Source of the DNA: Methanosphaera cuniculi
GTDB taxonomy: Archaea > Methanobacteriota > Methanobacteria > Methanobacteriales > Methanobacteriaceae
DNA length: 64,000 bases
Reading direction: 5' to 3'
NCBI RefSeq assembly: GCF_003149675.1
Contig: NZ_LWMS01000020.1
Coordinates: forward strand, 1 to 64,000
Shown here: positions 17,492-28,309 of the stretch, in pieces
Layout of the letters: each line of letters starts with the position of its first letter
Position numbering within the stretch: position 1 is the first letter of the stretch
The notes under the pieces: model-generated
Databases searched by the model: none
Told to the model about the DNA's origin: nothing
What the model saw: only the letters and a program-made list of their open reading frames with translations
Made by a program: the position numbers and the translations under genes

Positions 17492-17524
17492 TCTTATTCA
17501 ACTCCTAATTCCTTTTTTTTATGT

Positions 17525-18781
17525 TTATTTTTTTTCTGGTGCTGTGATGTGTCCTGTTATTGCACTTTCTGCTGCTACTATTGCTGAGCTTAGGTATACT
17601 GATCCTTCTGGGCTTCCTTGTCTTCCTTTGAAGTTACGATTAGATGTTGATAGACTTACTTCTCCATCTCCAATTAGTCCTATGTGTCCTCCTAGACATG
17701 GTCCACAACATGGGTTACATACTAATGCTCCTGCTTTTACAAATATGTCTATTAGTCCTTCATCTAGTGCTTGTTGGTAGATTGTTCTTGATGCTGGTAT
17801 TACAAGTGCTCGTACTCCTTTTTTGATGGTGTTTCCTTTAAGTACACTTGCTGCTTGTCTTAGGTCGTTTATACGTCCATTGGTACATGATCCTATGAAT
17901 ATTTGATCAATTTCTACATCTTCAACTTCACTTGCTGGTTTTACGTTATCTACATAGTTTGGACATGCTACTTGTGGTTCTAGATCTTCTACATCAATGT
18001 CTATTACTTCAAGTGATGGTGCATCTGCATCAGTTGAGACTTTTGTGTATGGTTTGTTTGTTCTTCCTTTTAGGTATGCTTCTGTTTTTTGATCTGGTTC
18101 TATTAGTCCAGTTTTTGCTCCCATTTCTATTGCCATGTTACTTAGTACCATTCGGTCATCTACGTCCATGTTTGCAATTGTATCTCCTGTGTATTCTGCT
18201 GCTTTGTATCGTACACCGTCTTGTCCTACTTGTCCTATGATGTTTAGTATTACATCTTTACTTGTTACGTTTTCTTTTAGTTGTCCGTTGATGTTAAATT
18301 GGATTGTTTCAGGTACACGGAACCATAGTTGTCCTGTTGCAAATACCATTGACATGTCGGTTGATCCAATTCCTGTTGAAAATGCACCGAGTGCTCCATA
18401 AGTACAGGTGTGTGAGTCGCATCCTACTATTACATCTGATGGTACTACGTGTCCTTTTTCTGGTAGTACTTGGTGACATACTCCTTCATATACATCATAG
18501 AAGTTGTCGATTCCTTGTTCTTTTACAAATTCTCTGAGCATTTGATGGTTTTCTGCTGCAACTAGTGTGTCTGCTGGTACTTGGTGGTCAAATGGTATTA
18601 CTATTTTTTCAGAATCCCATACTTTGTCTGTGTTTATATCTTTTAGTGCTTGTAGTGTAAGTGGTCCTGTTAGGTCATGTATCATAGCTACATCTATGTC
18701 TGCCATGATTATTTCGCCTGCTTCGACTTTTTCTTGATTTGAAGCTTTTGCTAATATTTTTTCTGACATTGTCATTGACAT
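17525..18781 (-). CDS. leuC: Isopropylmalate/homoaconitate isomerase, large subunit
   Basis: This is the 418-residue large [4Fe-4S] subunit. The three cluster cysteines fit [13 protein letters not shown] (first Cys), IGSCTNGR (second region) and [14 protein letters not shown] near the C terminus. PFDHQVPAD is the N-terminal active-site motif. The frame is open further upstream, but ATG 18781 is chosen because GGAAGG lies 11 bases before it and the upstream 27 residues are lysine-rich AT-derived sequence without family character. It is the first gene of leuC-leuD-leuB. The long AT-rich region upstream presumably holds its promoter. Confidence 0.9.
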   Translation of the reverse strand: MSMTMSEKILAKASNQEKVEAGEIIMADIDVAMIHDLTGPLTLQALKDINTDKVWDSEKIVIPFDHQVPADTLVAAENHQMLREFVKEQGIDNFYDVYEGVCHQVLPEKGHVVPSDVIVGCDSHTCTYGALGAFSTGIGSTDMSMVFATGQLWFRVPETIQFNINGQLKENVTSKDVILNIIGQVGQDGVRYKAAEYTGDTIANMDVDDRMVLSNMAIEMGAKTGLIEPDQKTEAYLKGRTNKPYTKVSTDADAPSLEVIDIDVEDLEPQVACPNYVDNVKPASEVEDVEIDQIFIGSCTNGRINDLRQAASVLKGNTIKKGVRALVIPASRTIYQQALDEGLIDIFVKAGALVCNPCCGPCLGGHIGLIGDGEVSLSTSNRNFKGRQGSPEGSVYLSSAIVAAESAITGHITAPEKK

Positions 18782-19732
18782 GTTATCTTCTACCTTCCTT
18801 TTTTTTGTTAATTTTTTTTTTAAATGTAAAAACTTTGTATTTTTTTTTAATACTATAATCAAGTATTTTAAGCCCTTTTTTTGTGTAATTTTATTTTTTT
18901 CTAAAATTAGTGTTAACTTATTTTTTTCAAGGTTTAAAATTATAGTTCTATAATATATTTATTTCTGATTTTCTTTTTTATTATCTTTTTTTATTATATG
19001 TGAAAAAATAGGATGTGAAATTATTATCATGATAATTTTAAATTTTAGATAAGTTTTAAATTTTATAATATTATATTTTATAACAAAATAGTATAAAAAT
19101 AAAACAAAAGCATACTTATAATAATTAAAAAATAGTAAAAATCATAATATTTATAAGTAATATATAACAAATATAATAATACTTATTACTTATCATGTGC
19201 TAACAAAACAGCCATTTAATATAAGAAACAAAAACCTAAATAAAGACAATTTTATATTATTATAATATATATTATAGTAACAAAAAAAAGAAAACTTTTA
19301 AAAATATGATAAGTATAAAAAAAAATAATAAAATATTAGAATATTAAATCATAAATCCCCATAAAAAAAAATTTAAATTATTATAATGATAAACCAAAAA
19401 GACAAAACCTCTTTTTTAAAATAATCAAAAAAATTTACATATAAAAAAAAATAATATTTTTTATAAAATTCAAAAAGAAAATGTTTATATTAATTATTAA
19501 ACTAAGAAAAAAAGATCACCAAAAAAATGTAGTAAAACAGCATATGATAACTTAGAAAAAAATGATGATATAACAACCACTTTAAAAAGCAATTCACTAT
19601 AATAAAATTTTATATGTAAAAAAACTTAAATTATGAAAAAAAACACTTCATAAATTATACACTACACCTAAAAAAAAATTTTATAGGGATTAAAATATTA
19701 AATAACACCATATATGTGAGGTATCAAACACA
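18782..19732. other. Divergent intergenic region, about 950 bp
   Basis: This lies between leuC on the minus strand and rpa on the plus strand. It is extremely AT-rich with several TATA-like stretches on both strands. I see no coding frame with a ribosome-binding site, no tRNA-like sequence and no long repeat. It probably carries both promoters. Confidence 0.5.
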
Positions 19733-22135
19733 ATGGCAGAATCAAATGAGGATGAAATAATAATAACAGAAGATGAAATAAAAGATGCTTACCAACAAGT
19801 CAAAGAAAAAGTAGAATACAAACAATTTAAACAACGAGTAGAATTACACCTTGATACATACAAAGACTCAGCATTCATGTCAAAAGATGGAATACTAGAT
19901 ATGGCAATACAAGAATTTGAAGAAGGACAAAACATCCAACAAACACACACAAATCAAGTAGAAAAAATAAGCCAACTTATTGAAGGAAATGGAAACATCA
20001 GCATACAAGGAAGATTACTAGCAATATCAAACATTAAAACATTTAAAACCAAAGCAGGCAAAGAAGGAAAAGTAGCAAATCTAACAGTGGAAGATGATAC
20101 AGGAAAAGTACGTGTAGTTATGTGGACAGATAACATGAAATACATGAACCGAATAAAGGAAGGAGACATAATAAAAGTCAACAACCTTGAAGTTCAAAAA
20201 GGCTACACAGGAGATCTAGAAGTTGTAATGAGAAGCAACTCATCAATACAAGTACTACCAGAAGAAGCAGCACCAAATGCACCAAAATATGAAGAAAAAA
20301 TAACAAAACTTGGTGACATCAAAGAAGATGGTGAATATAATATAATAGCAAGAATCATCAAAATTGGAACAGAACGTGAAATACCAAAAGATGATAAAAC
20401 ACTCAACCTCATCACACTAACACTCATGGATGACACAGCAAACATGGAATTTACACTATGGAACAAAGACATAAACCTAATAGATACACTAGATTTACAA
20501 GAAAATGATACAATTAAAATACTAAAAGCACGAGCACAATACAGATACAACCAAATGGGACTAACTAATAGTTGGAATGGAAGAATAGTAAAAGGTGACT
20601 ATGATCTTCCTGAATATAAACAGGAAATTCTAAAAATAGGTGATGCAAAACCAGCAGAAGATGTAACAATCCTAGGAATAATCACACGTGTATATGATCC
20701 AATAACATTCCAAAGAAAAGATGGAACAGATGGAAAAGTACGAAGTATAGAAGTAGCAGATACAACAGGAAAAATACGTGTAACACTATGGAATAAAGAA
20801 ACAGAAATAGCAATGGATAAAGGAGATATCATCAAAATTGAAGATGCAAACATAGAAGAAGATGACTACAACGATGGAGTACGTCTAAATACAGGATGGA
20901 ATGCATCAATAAAAATAAACCCAGACATAGATACACAAACACATGATGAACTAAAAGCACTCATAAATACAACACCAACACCAATAGAAGATGCACTAGA
21001 CATAAATCAAGAAGAAGGACGAGACATAGATGTAATAGGAAGAATTCTAAGTATTGCCGATATTCGTGAATTTGAAAGATTTGATGGAACAACAGGACAA
21101 GTAAGAAGTCTTGACATTGCAGATGACACTGGTGCAATACGAACATCACTCTGGGATGAAAAAGCAGATATAAACCAATCACTAGGTGATGCAATAAAAA
21201 TAGAAAATGCAAAAACACGTGTTGGACAATCTAAAATGGAGTTAAGTGTAGGAAGATCATCAAGAATAATAACACCATCAGATGAAGAAGTAGCAAAACT
21301 ACCATCATATGAACAACTAGCAGAAGAACGCTACCATGAAAAAACACTAAAAGAACTAGAAGATGGAGAAACTGACGTAAAAGTTAAAGTCAGAATCATG
21401 GATATAGGAGAAATAAATACATTCTCACGTGATGATGGAACAGATGGAAAAGTACGAAGTATCTATGTTGCAGATAATACAGATCAACTACAAGTATCAT
21501 TATGGGGAAATGACACTGATCTAAAATTCCCAGAACAAGCAGCAATAGTAATAGAAAATCCAAGAATACAACTCCAAGGAAACGATGAACTACGTCTAAC
21601 CGTAGCATCAGATACAAATCTACGTCAAGCAACACAAGATGAAGCTCAAAGTATACCAACAGTACATGAAATACGAAACAAACTATACCCAGAAAAAGCA
21701 ATAGAAGACATAGATGATGATGATAGACACATCCGCATAAAAGCAAATATCCAAGAAATTGATGGTGAAAATATACTACATCCAATGTGCCCATACTGTC
21801 ATAAAGGAGCAACCAGAAGTGAAAATGGATTTGAATGTAATAGTTGTGGACAAGAAATAGAAACACCAGAATACTTAATGATTATAAAAACAGTACTAGA
21901 AGATGAAACAGGAACAATCTCAGCAACATTCTTCAGAAAAGAAGCAGAAGAACTAATTAGCACAACAACAGATGAAGTAATTGAAATCTTTGAAAAAACA
22001 GGAGATGAATCATCACTAGCTGCAAAAATAGAAGATCTCATAGGACATGAAGTAACAATTGTAGCAGATGCACAATTTAATGAATATGAAGAAGATGTAA
22101 AACTCAACGTTAAAAAAACAGAAATAGTAGTATAA
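19733..22135 (+). CDS. rpa: Replication protein A, multi-OB-fold single-stranded DNA-binding protein
   Basis: This 800-residue RPA has an N-terminal helical part (1-90) and then a chain of OB folds. Five clear copies carry the pattern F..K.G.EGKVR...V.D.TG..RV.LW, near residues 97-180, 185-275, 300-380, 420-510 and 545-630. A C-terminal OB domain from about 655 has a zinc ribbon, CPYCHKGA...FECNSCGQ. It binds single-stranded DNA in replication, repair and recombination. GAGGTATC precedes the ATG. radA starts 58 bp downstream on the same strand, so the strand-exchange partner is probably co-transcribed. Confidence 0.93.
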   Translation: MAESNEDEIIITEDEIKDAYQQVKEKVEYKQFKQRVELHLDTYKDSAFMSKDGILDMAIQEFEEGQNIQQTHTNQVEKISQLIEGNGNISIQGRLLAISNIKTFKTKAGKEGKVANLTVEDDTGKVRVVMWTDNMKYMNRIKEGDIIKVNNLEVQKGYTGDLEVVMRSNSSIQVLPEEAAPNAPKYEEKITKLGDIKEDGEYNIIARIIKIGTEREIPKDDKTLNLITLTLMDDTANMEFTLWNKDINLIDTLDLQENDTIKILKARAQYRYNQMGLTNSWNGRIVKGDYDLPEYKQEILKIGDAKPAEDVTILGIITRVYDPITFQRKDGTDGKVRSIEVADTTGKIRVTLWNKETEIAMDKGDIIKIEDANIEEDDYNDGVRLNTGWNASIKINPDIDTQTHDELKALINTTPTPIEDALDINQEEGRDIDVIGRILSIADIREFERFDGTTGQVRSLDIADDTGAIRTSLWDEKADINQSLGDAIKIENAKTRVGQSKMELSVGRSSRIITPSDEEVAKLPSYEQLAEERYHEKTLKELEDGETDVKVKVRIMDIGEINTFSRDDGTDGKVRSIYVADNTDQLQVSLWGNDTDLKFPEQAAIVIENPRIQLQGNDELRLTVASDTNLRQATQDEAQSIPTVHEIRNKLYPEKAIEDIDDDDRHIRIKANIQEIDGENILHPMCPYCHKGATRSENGFECNSCGQEIETPEYLMIIKTVLEDETGTISATFFRKEAEELISTTTDEVIEIFEKTGDESSLAAKIEDLIGHEVTIVADAQFNEYEEDVKLNVKKTEIVV

Positions 22136-22193
22136 AAAAAAATTAATATAAAATCTACATATACATAATAAATATATTAGGAAAACGATACCC

Positions 22194-23162
22194 ATGACAA
22201 ACAAAGAAGAAGAAATAATAGAAGAAAAAATAGAACTAGAAGACTTACCAAGTGTAGGAGAAAAAACAGCACAAAAACTCAGAGATGCAGGATTTGGAGA
22301 TATGATGCGTCTTGCAACAGCAACAGCAAAAGAGTTAAGCGTAAAAGTAGAAATTGGAGAAGGAGTAGCAGCAAAAGTAATTGAAGCTGCACGAAAAGCT
22401 GAAAAAATAGACTTTGAAAGTGCATTTGAAGTATCCCAAAGAAGACTTGATGTAGGACGTATCACCACAGGAAGTAAAGGACTCGATGAACTCATCGGTG
22501 GAGGAATAGAAACCCAGTCTATTACAGAAGTATATGGAGAATTTGGATCAGGAAAAAGTCAAATATCACATGAACTTGCAGTAACCACACAACTACCAGT
22601 TGAAGAAGGTGGACTTGATGGAGATGTAGTATTCATAGATACAGAAAACACATTTAGACCAGAACGTGTAGCACAAATTGCAACAGGATTCGGACTTGAT
22701 GTTGATGAAGTACTAAAAAGAATACACGTAGCACGAGCATTTAACAGTAGTCACCAAATATTAATGGCTGATAAAATTAATGAACTCATACAAAGTGGAG
22801 TACCAATTAAACTTATCATCATAGATTCTCTAATGGCACACTTTAGAGCAGAATATGTTGGTCGTGAATCACTTGCAACAAGACAACAAAAACTAAACCA
22901 ACACCTACACACACTACAAACAATAGCAAACTCATATAATGTTGCTGTACTAATTACAAACCAAGTACAATCAAAACCTGATGCATTCTTTGGAACACCA
23001 ACAAAAGCTGTTGGAGGACACGTTCTAGGACACGCATCAACATACAGAGTATTACTTAAAAAAGGATTATCAGGAAAAAGAGTAGCAAGACTTGTAGATA
23101 GTCCACATTTACCTGAAGGTGAAGCTGTATTTAAAGTAACAACAGAAGGACTTGTTGACTAG
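22194..23162 (+). CDS. radA: DNA repair and recombination protein RadA
   Basis: RadA is the archaeal RecA/Rad51 recombinase, an ATP-dependent filament former for strand exchange. The 322-residue length is typical. The N-terminal helix-hairpin-helix lies in residues 15-75 ([20 protein letters not shown]). Walker A is GEFGSGKS at 115-122, Walker [13 protein letters not shown], and FNSSHQ and [13 protein letters not shown] supply DNA-binding loops. It follows rpa closely. A C-run/T-run terminator lies directly after its stop. Confidence 0.97.
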   Translation: MTNKEEEIIEEKIELEDLPSVGEKTAQKLRDAGFGDMMRLATATAKELSVKVEIGEGVAAKVIEAARKAEKIDFESAFEVSQRRLDVGRITTGSKGLDELIGGGIETQSITEVYGEFGSGKSQISHELAVTTQLPVEEGGLDGDVVFIDTENTFRPERVAQIATGFGLDVDEVLKRIHVARAFNSSHQILMADKINELIQSGVPIKLIIIDSLMAHFRAEYVGRESLATRQQKLNQHLHTLQTIANSYNVAVLITNQVQSKPDAFFGTPTKAVGGHVLGHASTYRVLLKKGLSGKRVARLVDSPHLPEGEAVFKVTTEGLVD

Positions 23163-23180
23163 ATATAGTATTTAAATTTT

Positions 23181-23209
23181 AACCCCCCCTCCCCGTATCT
23201 TTTTTTTTA
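23181..23209 (+). terminator. C-run/T-run terminator after radA
   Basis: AACCCCCCCTCCCC, then GTATC and nine T, lie about 20 bp after the radA stop. It is the clearest example of the recurrent signal, with no stem. Confidence 0.55.
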
Positions 23210-23352
23210 TTCACTAATAATTTTTTTTAATATATGATAATTAATATATATTATTTATAACAAACATTAGGTTTAGCTTAACTTTTTTATTATAAATGGA
23301 AATGTTATAATTTTTTTTATTTTTAAATAATTAAAGGAGGATTTATTTTAAA

Positions 23353-24255
23353 ATGGCTAGTGCAATTGAAATTATTTTAATTCCTACCCTCATGATAGTT
23401 ATAGGATATCTATTTAAAAGACTTGGTATTTTAAAACCTCAAGATAGTAATGTTTTATCATCTATTGTAATTACTGTAAGTATGCCTGCTATGATATTTC
23501 TTAACTTATCTAAGGCAACTATTCATCCAAGTTTAGGAATACTTCCTATTACATCAATTATTATAAGTGTTATTGGAATGATTATTGCATATGCTTATTG
23601 TAAAAGTCGCAGTTATGATAAGATTAAAACATGGACCATTATGATTGCTGCTGCTATGATGAATACTGGATTTATTGGTTATCCAATTACTCTTGGTGTA
23701 TTTGGTGAAGAAGGTTTAATTCATGCAATTTTCTTTGATCTTGTAACACCTATTCTTTTCGTAGCTTATGGTATGATTCTTGTACGTGAATTTGGTGGAG
23801 ATCGCAAACGTGTTATTCGTGAAGGTCTTACATTTATGCCACTTTGGGGTGTAATATTTGGTCTTATTGCTAATGCTGTGCATTTTCAACCAGGCTATGT
23901 AATTGGAAGTACTCTTAACTATCTTTCAGAATCTACAGTGCCACTTATCATGTTATCACTCGGTTTAACTATTAATTTCCGAGATGTTAAAAAGTATATG
24001 AGTGATTCAGTTGTTGTATCAGCTATCAGATTACTTATTGCACCATGTATTGTATTTATTACTTTTAGTTTGTTACATATAACTGGTATGGTATTTGATG
24101 TTTCAGTTTTAGAAAGTGGTATGTCTACTGCTATGACAGCCCTGGTTCTTGCTATCACATATAAGCTTGATGATAGACTTATGAGTTCAATTATCCTTGT
24201 TGATGTTCTTCTTAGTTTAATTACATTAACATGTTGGATTTCACTCATAATGTAA
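23353..24255 (+). CDS. AEC-family transporter
   Basis: This 300-residue integral membrane protein has about ten hydrophobic helices arranged as an inverted duplication, as in the auxin efflux carrier (AEC) / malate permease family. Typical features are the N-terminal IEIILIPTLMIVIGYLFKRL and VSMPAMIFLNL, the middle motif MNTGFIGYPITLGVFGEEG, and LSESTVPLIMLSLGL in the second half. AAAGGAGGAT precedes the ATG. The substrate, probably a small organic acid, cannot be read from the sequence. The gene stands alone between radA and hdrA. Confidence 0.85.
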   Translation: MASAIEIILIPTLMIVIGYLFKRLGILKPQDSNVLSSIVITVSMPAMIFLNLSKATIHPSLGILPITSIIISVIGMIIAYAYCKSRSYDKIKTWTIMIAAAMMNTGFIGYPITLGVFGEEGLIHAIFFDLVTPILFVAYGMILVREFGGDRKRVIREGLTFMPLWGVIFGLIANAVHFQPGYVIGSTLNYLSESTVPLIMLSLGLTINFRDVKKYMSDSVVVSAIRLLIAPCIVFITFSLLHITGMVFDVSVLESGMSTAMTALVLAITYKLDDRLMSSIILVDVLLSLITLTCWISLIM

Positions 24256-24456
24256 AAGGTAATTTATTTTTAGTTTAGACTAAAATTAAATTTTTATTTT
24301 TTATTTTTTTTAAAAAATTAATTAATTCGTTTTTATACAAACAACATATAATTATATATATGAAGAAAACTTAATTTTAAAATATAGGATATAATTTGTT
24401 AAATTTTTAATAGTTAACAAGAATTTTTTTATAGATTTTTTAGAAAAAAAAATCCG

Positions 24457-24468
24457 ATTTTTATATAA
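24457..24468 (+). promoter_or_regulatory. TATA-box candidate of hdrA
   Basis: TTTTTATATAAT lies about 40 bp upstream of the hdrA start, preceded by a short CCGA. The spacing suits an archaeal promoter with a leader of roughly 15 bases that keeps the AGGTGAT ribosome-binding site. No experimental start is known. Confidence 0.45.
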
Positions 24469-24504
24469 TAAAACATCATAGTCTTATTAAATAGGTGATT
24501 TAAC

Positions 24505-26469
24505 TTGGCAGATAATAATAACGAAGAATTACGTATTGGAGTTTACACATGCCACTGTGGAGTAAACATTGGTGGAGTAGTAGACTGTGCAGAAGTAGCT
24601 AAATATGTAGAAGACCTTCCTGATGTAGTAATCTCACGTGAATACAAATACATGTGCTCAGACCCAGGACAAAAATTAATTCAAGATGATATTAAAGAAT
24701 TAGACTTAAACAGAGTTGTAGTAGCAGCATGTAGTCCACGTTTACACGAACCTACATTCAGAAGATGTGTAAAAGAAGCAGGATTAAACGAATTCTTATT
24801 CGAATTTGTAAACCTAAGAGAACAAGACTCCTGGGTACACGGAGACGATCCTGTAGGAGCTACAGAAAAAGCAAAAGATTTAGTACGTATGGGAGTTGCA
24901 AAAGTAAGATTACTCAACCCACTAACACCTGAAGTAGTATCAGTAACCAAAACAGCAATGGTTATTGGTGGAGGAATTGCAGGTATTCAAACCGCACTCG
25001 ACTTAGGAGATATGGGATTCAAAACTTACCTTGTAGAAAGAAACCCAACATTAAGTGGAAGAATGGGACAACTCGATAAAACATTCCCTACACTTGACTG
25101 TTCAATGTGTATCTTAGCACCTAAAATGGTAGATGCAAGTAAACACCCAAACATTGAACTACTCGCATACTCAGAAGTAGAAGACGTAGATGGATACATC
25201 GGAAACTTCAAAGTAACAGTAAAACAAAAAGCAAGATATGTAAATGCTGAAACCTGTACAGGTTGTGGAGTATGTCAAGAAGTATGTCCAATTGAAATAC
25301 CAAACTACTTCGATGAAGGAACCGGTATGGTAAAAGCAGCATACATCCCATTCCCACAAGCAGTACCTCTTGTTGCAACAATCGACAAAGACTACTGTAT
25401 CAACTGTCACTTATGTGACAAAGCATGTGAAATCGGAGCTATTGAACACGATCAAGAACCTTCATACGTAGATCTTGAAATCGGTACAATAGTAGTAGCA
25501 ACAGGTTACGACCCATTCGATGCAGAAGAAAAAGAAGAATACTTATTCGGTCAAGCTGAAAACGTAATTACCGGATTACAAATTGAAAGATACATCAACG
25601 CATCAGGACCAACACAAGGACACGTTATCCAACCTTCATCTGGAGAAACACCAAAAAGAGTTGCTTTCTTACAATGTGTAGGATCACGTGACGAAAAAGT
25701 TGGAAACCCATACTGTTCCAGAGTATGTTGTATGTACGCAATGAAAAACGCACAATTATGTGTAGACCACGAACCAGATACCGAAGTAGCTATATACTAC
25801 ATTGATATCCGTTCATACGGTAAAGGATACGAAGAGTTCTACAGACTATCACAAGAAAAATACGGAATTAAATTCATCAGAGGAAAAGCAGCACAACTTA
25901 TTGAAAACCCTGATAAAACAATCACCGTACGTGCAGAAGACAGTCTCCTCGGAAAAATCACAGCATTCACATACGACCTTGTTGTGCTATCCGTAGGACT
26001 TGTACCTCCAAAAGGACAAGACGAACTTAGACAAACACTCGGAATTTCTAAAAGTGCAGACGGCTTCTTCATGGAAGCTCACCCTAAACTTAGACCAGTT
26101 GACACCATGACAGACGGTATATACCTTGCTGGTGTAGCACAAGGTCCTAAAGATATTCCTGACTCAGTATCACAAGCATCAGGAGCAGCAGCAAGAGCAG
26201 CTATTCCTATGATTAAAGGAGAAGTAAACATTGAACCTATCATCGCAGAAGTTGACAAAGACAACTGTGGTGGATGTGAAATCTGTATTGAACTATGTCC
26301 ATTCGGAGCACTATCCATTGAAGATGATGGTAAATGTGGAGTAAACGTAGCATTATGTAAAGGATGTGGAACCTGTGTAGGAGCATGTCCAACAGGTGCA
26401 CTTGATCAAGCTCACTTCAAAAACAACCAAATCCTTGCACAAATTGAAGCTGCATTCGGAAAATTATAA
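24505..26469 (+). CDS. hdrA: CoB-CoM heterodisulfide reductase subunit A
   Basis: HdrA is the FAD-carrying, electron-bifurcating subunit of the soluble Hdr complex, which reduces the CoM-S-S-CoB heterodisulfide. The 654-residue length is normal. The N-terminal CHCGVNIGG comes first, then FAD-binding [15 protein letters not shown] near residue 155. A central pair of [4Fe-4S] sites is [12 protein letters not shown] and [14 protein letters not shown]-terminal pair is [12 protein letters not shown] and [12 protein letters not shown]. The start is a TTG with AGGTGAT upstream. hdrBC and hydrogenase genes are not adjacent. Codon use is richer in C-ending codons (AAC, TTC, TAC) than in neighbours, as expected for high expression. 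Confidence 0.97.
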   Translation: MADNNNEELRIGVYTCHCGVNIGGVVDCAEVAKYVEDLPDVVISREYKYMCSDPGQKLIQDDIKELDLNRVVVAACSPRLHEPTFRRCVKEAGLNEFLFEFVNLREQDSWVHGDDPVGATEKAKDLVRMGVAKVRLLNPLTPEVVSVTKTAMVIGGGIAGIQTALDLGDMGFKTYLVERNPTLSGRMGQLDKTFPTLDCSMCILAPKMVDASKHPNIELLAYSEVEDVDGYIGNFKVTVKQKARYVNAETCTGCGVCQEVCPIEIPNYFDEGTGMVKAAYIPFPQAVPLVATIDKDYCINCHLCDKACEIGAIEHDQEPSYVDLEIGTIVVATGYDPFDAEEKEEYLFGQAENVITGLQIERYINASGPTQGHVIQPSSGETPKRVAFLQCVGSRDEKVGNPYCSRVCCMYAMKNAQLCVDHEPDTEVAIYYIDIRSYGKGYEEFYRLSQEKYGIKFIRGKAAQLIENPDKTITVRAEDSLLGKITAFTYDLVVLSVGLVPPKGQDELRQTLGISKSADGFFMEAHPKLRPVDTMTDGIYLAGVAQGPKDIPDSVSQASGAAARAAIPMIKGEVNIEPIIAEVDKDNCGGCEICIELCPFGALSIEDDGKCGVNVALCKGCGTCVGACPTGALDQAHFKNNQILAQIEAAFGKL

Positions 26470-26562
26470 GTATAGAAATTTTAACTTAGAAAAAAACACT
26501 ATACATATTGACTGTTGAATAAAACTTTTGTACTCAGACGATTAAAAAGAAAAGACACATTT

Positions 26563-26581
26563 TAGGAGAATTATTCTCCTA
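26563..26581. repeat. Palindrome downstream of hdrA
   Basis: TAGGAGAATTATTCTCCTA is a near-perfect palindrome about 95 bp after the hdrA stop. It can form a 7-bp stem with a 5-base loop. It may be part of the hdrA 3' end or an operator for glyA, and no strong T run follows. Confidence 0.4.
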
Positions 26582-26714
26582 CCACAATCTTTTCTTTAAA
26601 AAGAAAATAAAAACAAACTTTTTTTAAAAATTTAATTAAAACCTTTCTTTATAAAATATATACTTAAAATATGAAAAACTAATTATAAGATTAAAAACAT
26701 AATAAAAAAATATA

Positions 26715-26724
26715 GTATATAAAT
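26715..26724 (+). promoter_or_regulatory. TATA-box candidate of glyA
   Basis: GTATATAAAT lies about 60 bp upstream of the glyA ATG, predicting a leader of around 35 bases. Judged by sequence and position only. The rest of the 310-bp hdrA-glyA gap shows no gene. Confidence 0.35.
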
Positions 26725-26782
26725 ATTGGAAGAATATTACAATAGAATACCTATCATTATTTTTACGGAGGAATATTATATA

Positions 26783-28051
26783 ATGTCTAATTTTGAAGAA
26801 GCACAAGAAATAGAAAATTTAACAAGACAACACCACGATTGGATGAAAAATAGTTTAAACCTTATTGCATCAGAAAACATAACAAGCCGAGCAGTAAGAG
26901 AAGCAATGGCATCAGATCTATCCCACAGATATGCTGAAGGACTTCCAGGAGAAAGATTATATGAAGGATGTACATACATCGATGCAATAGAAGATATAAC
27001 AATAGATTTATCAAAAAAACTATTTGGAGCAGAACATGCAAATGTACAATCAACATCAGGAGTAATAGCAAACCTTGCAAGCTTCTTTGCAACAACACAA
27101 CCTGGTGATCGTATAATGTCAATCAACGTACCAGAAGGAGGACATATAAGTCACGCTGGAGTAAGTGCAGCAGGAGTACGTGGACTTAAAATATCATCAA
27201 TACCAATGGATACAGAAACAATGAATGTAGACATTGACAAAACACAAGAAAAAATAAGAAGACTTGAACCTAAAGTAATAGTACTTGGAGGAAGTTTATT
27301 CTTATTCCCACACCCAGTATCAGAAGTTGTAGAAACAGCACAAGAAGTAGGAGCACGTGTAATGTATGATGGAGCACACGTACTAGGACTTATTGCTGGA
27401 AAACAATTCCAAGATCCAATAGCAGAAGGAGCAGATATTGTAACAGGAAGTACACACAAAACATTCCCAGGACCACAAGGTGGAATCATCCTATGTAAAG
27501 AAGATCTACATAAAAAAATAGATAACTGTGTATTCCCAGGACTTGTAAGTAACCACCACCTCCACCATATGGCAGGATTAGGAATTGCAACAGCAGAAAT
27601 GCTAGAATTTGGAGAAGACTACGCAAAACAAACCGTAAATAACGCTCAAGCACTAGCACAAGAATTATATGATCTTGGATTTAACGTACTATGTGAAGAT
27701 CAAGGATTTACCAAATCACACCAAGTAGTAATGGATGTAAAAGAACTAGGCGATGTTGCTAAAATGGCAAAAACACTAGAAGCAAACAACATTATACTTA
27801 ACAAAAACCTCCTCCCATGGGATGACGTAAATGACAGTGCAAACCCATCAGGAATAAGAATGGGAACACAAGAGTTAACCCACAGAGGATTTAAAGAAGA
27901 CAACATGAAAGATGTAGCAGAATTCATAAAAGCTGTAGTAATGGATGAAAAAGATGTAACAGAAGATGTAACAAACTACATGCAAGACTACACAACAGTA
28001 CACTACACCTTTGATGAAGGCGAAGAAGGATACGATTACATCCAATTCTAA
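26783..28051 (+). CDS. glyA: Serine hydroxymethyltransferase
   Basis: GlyA is a PLP enzyme that interconverts serine and glycine. In methanogens the C1 carrier is tetrahydromethanopterin rather than folate. From ATG 26783 it has 422 residues. [11 protein letters not shown] is the N-terminal signature, [18 protein letters not shown] follows, and the PLP lysine is about residue 226 in [13 protein letters not shown]. The frame is open for 19 more residues upstream, but GGAGGA sits 8-13 bases before ATG 26783 and the family starts near there. A hairpin with T-tract follows the stop. Confidence 0.95.
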   Translation: MSNFEEAQEIENLTRQHHDWMKNSLNLIASENITSRAVREAMASDLSHRYAEGLPGERLYEGCTYIDAIEDITIDLSKKLFGAEHANVQSTSGVIANLASFFATTQPGDRIMSINVPEGGHISHAGVSAAGVRGLKISSIPMDTETMNVDIDKTQEKIRRLEPKVIVLGGSLFLFPHPVSEVVETAQEVGARVMYDGAHVLGLIAGKQFQDPIAEGADIVTGSTHKTFPGPQGGIILCKEDLHKKIDNCVFPGLVSNHHLHHMAGLGIATAEMLEFGEDYAKQTVNNAQALAQELYDLGFNVLCEDQGFTKSHQVVMDVKELGDVAKMAKTLEANNIILNKNLLPWDDVNDSANPSGIRMGTQELTHRGFKEDNMKDVAEFIKAVVMDEKDVTEDVTNYMQDYTTVHYTFDEGEEGYDYIQF

Positions 28052-28076
28052 GAAAAAAAAATTACCAAAAAATAAA

Positions 28077-28120
28077 GGAGAAAAAACATCATAAAACTTC
28101 TCCCCAATTTTTTATTTCTT
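28077..28120 (+). terminator. Hairpin plus T-tract after glyA
   Basis: GGAGAA at 28077-28082 pairs with TTCTCC at 28098-28103 over a 15-base A-rich loop, followed by CCAATTTTTTATTTC and seven T. This is a classical terminator shape about 25 bp past the stop. Confidence 0.55.
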
Positions 28121-28175
28121 TTTTTAGTATAAAAAAAGAAAGAACACTAACTTTTTTTTTATTCCACTTCACATC

Positions 28176-28199
28176 ATACTACTCAAAAAAAAGTAGTAT
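28176..28199. repeat. Perfect 8-bp hairpin in glyA-phosphatase gap
   Basis: ATACTACT at 28176-28183 and AGTAGTAT at 28192-28199 are perfectly complementary across the loop CAAAAAAA. It lies about 110 bp upstream of the next gene and could be an operator or an mRNA leader element. Confidence 0.4.
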
Positions 28200-28309
28200 T
28201 ATATCTAATTTACCAACAAAATCACTAATTTTATTTAAATTAAATACTTAATATATAATAATATAAAAAAAAATGAATGAAATCAAAATAAGTGATGAGA
28301 GGGTAATAA

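Noticed and set aside
16005-18781. Firm assignment of the cluster to coenzyme B (Aks) synthesis
   Set aside because: The small subunit lacks the YLRT loop of methanogen homoaconitase, and nothing else in the cluster discriminates, so the leucine names are kept with a caution.
19555-19620. Possible C/D-box small RNA (ATGATGA word near 19560)
   Set aside because: No matching CTGA D box or internal D'/C' pair at suitable distance, and ATGATGA is frequent by chance in this base composition.
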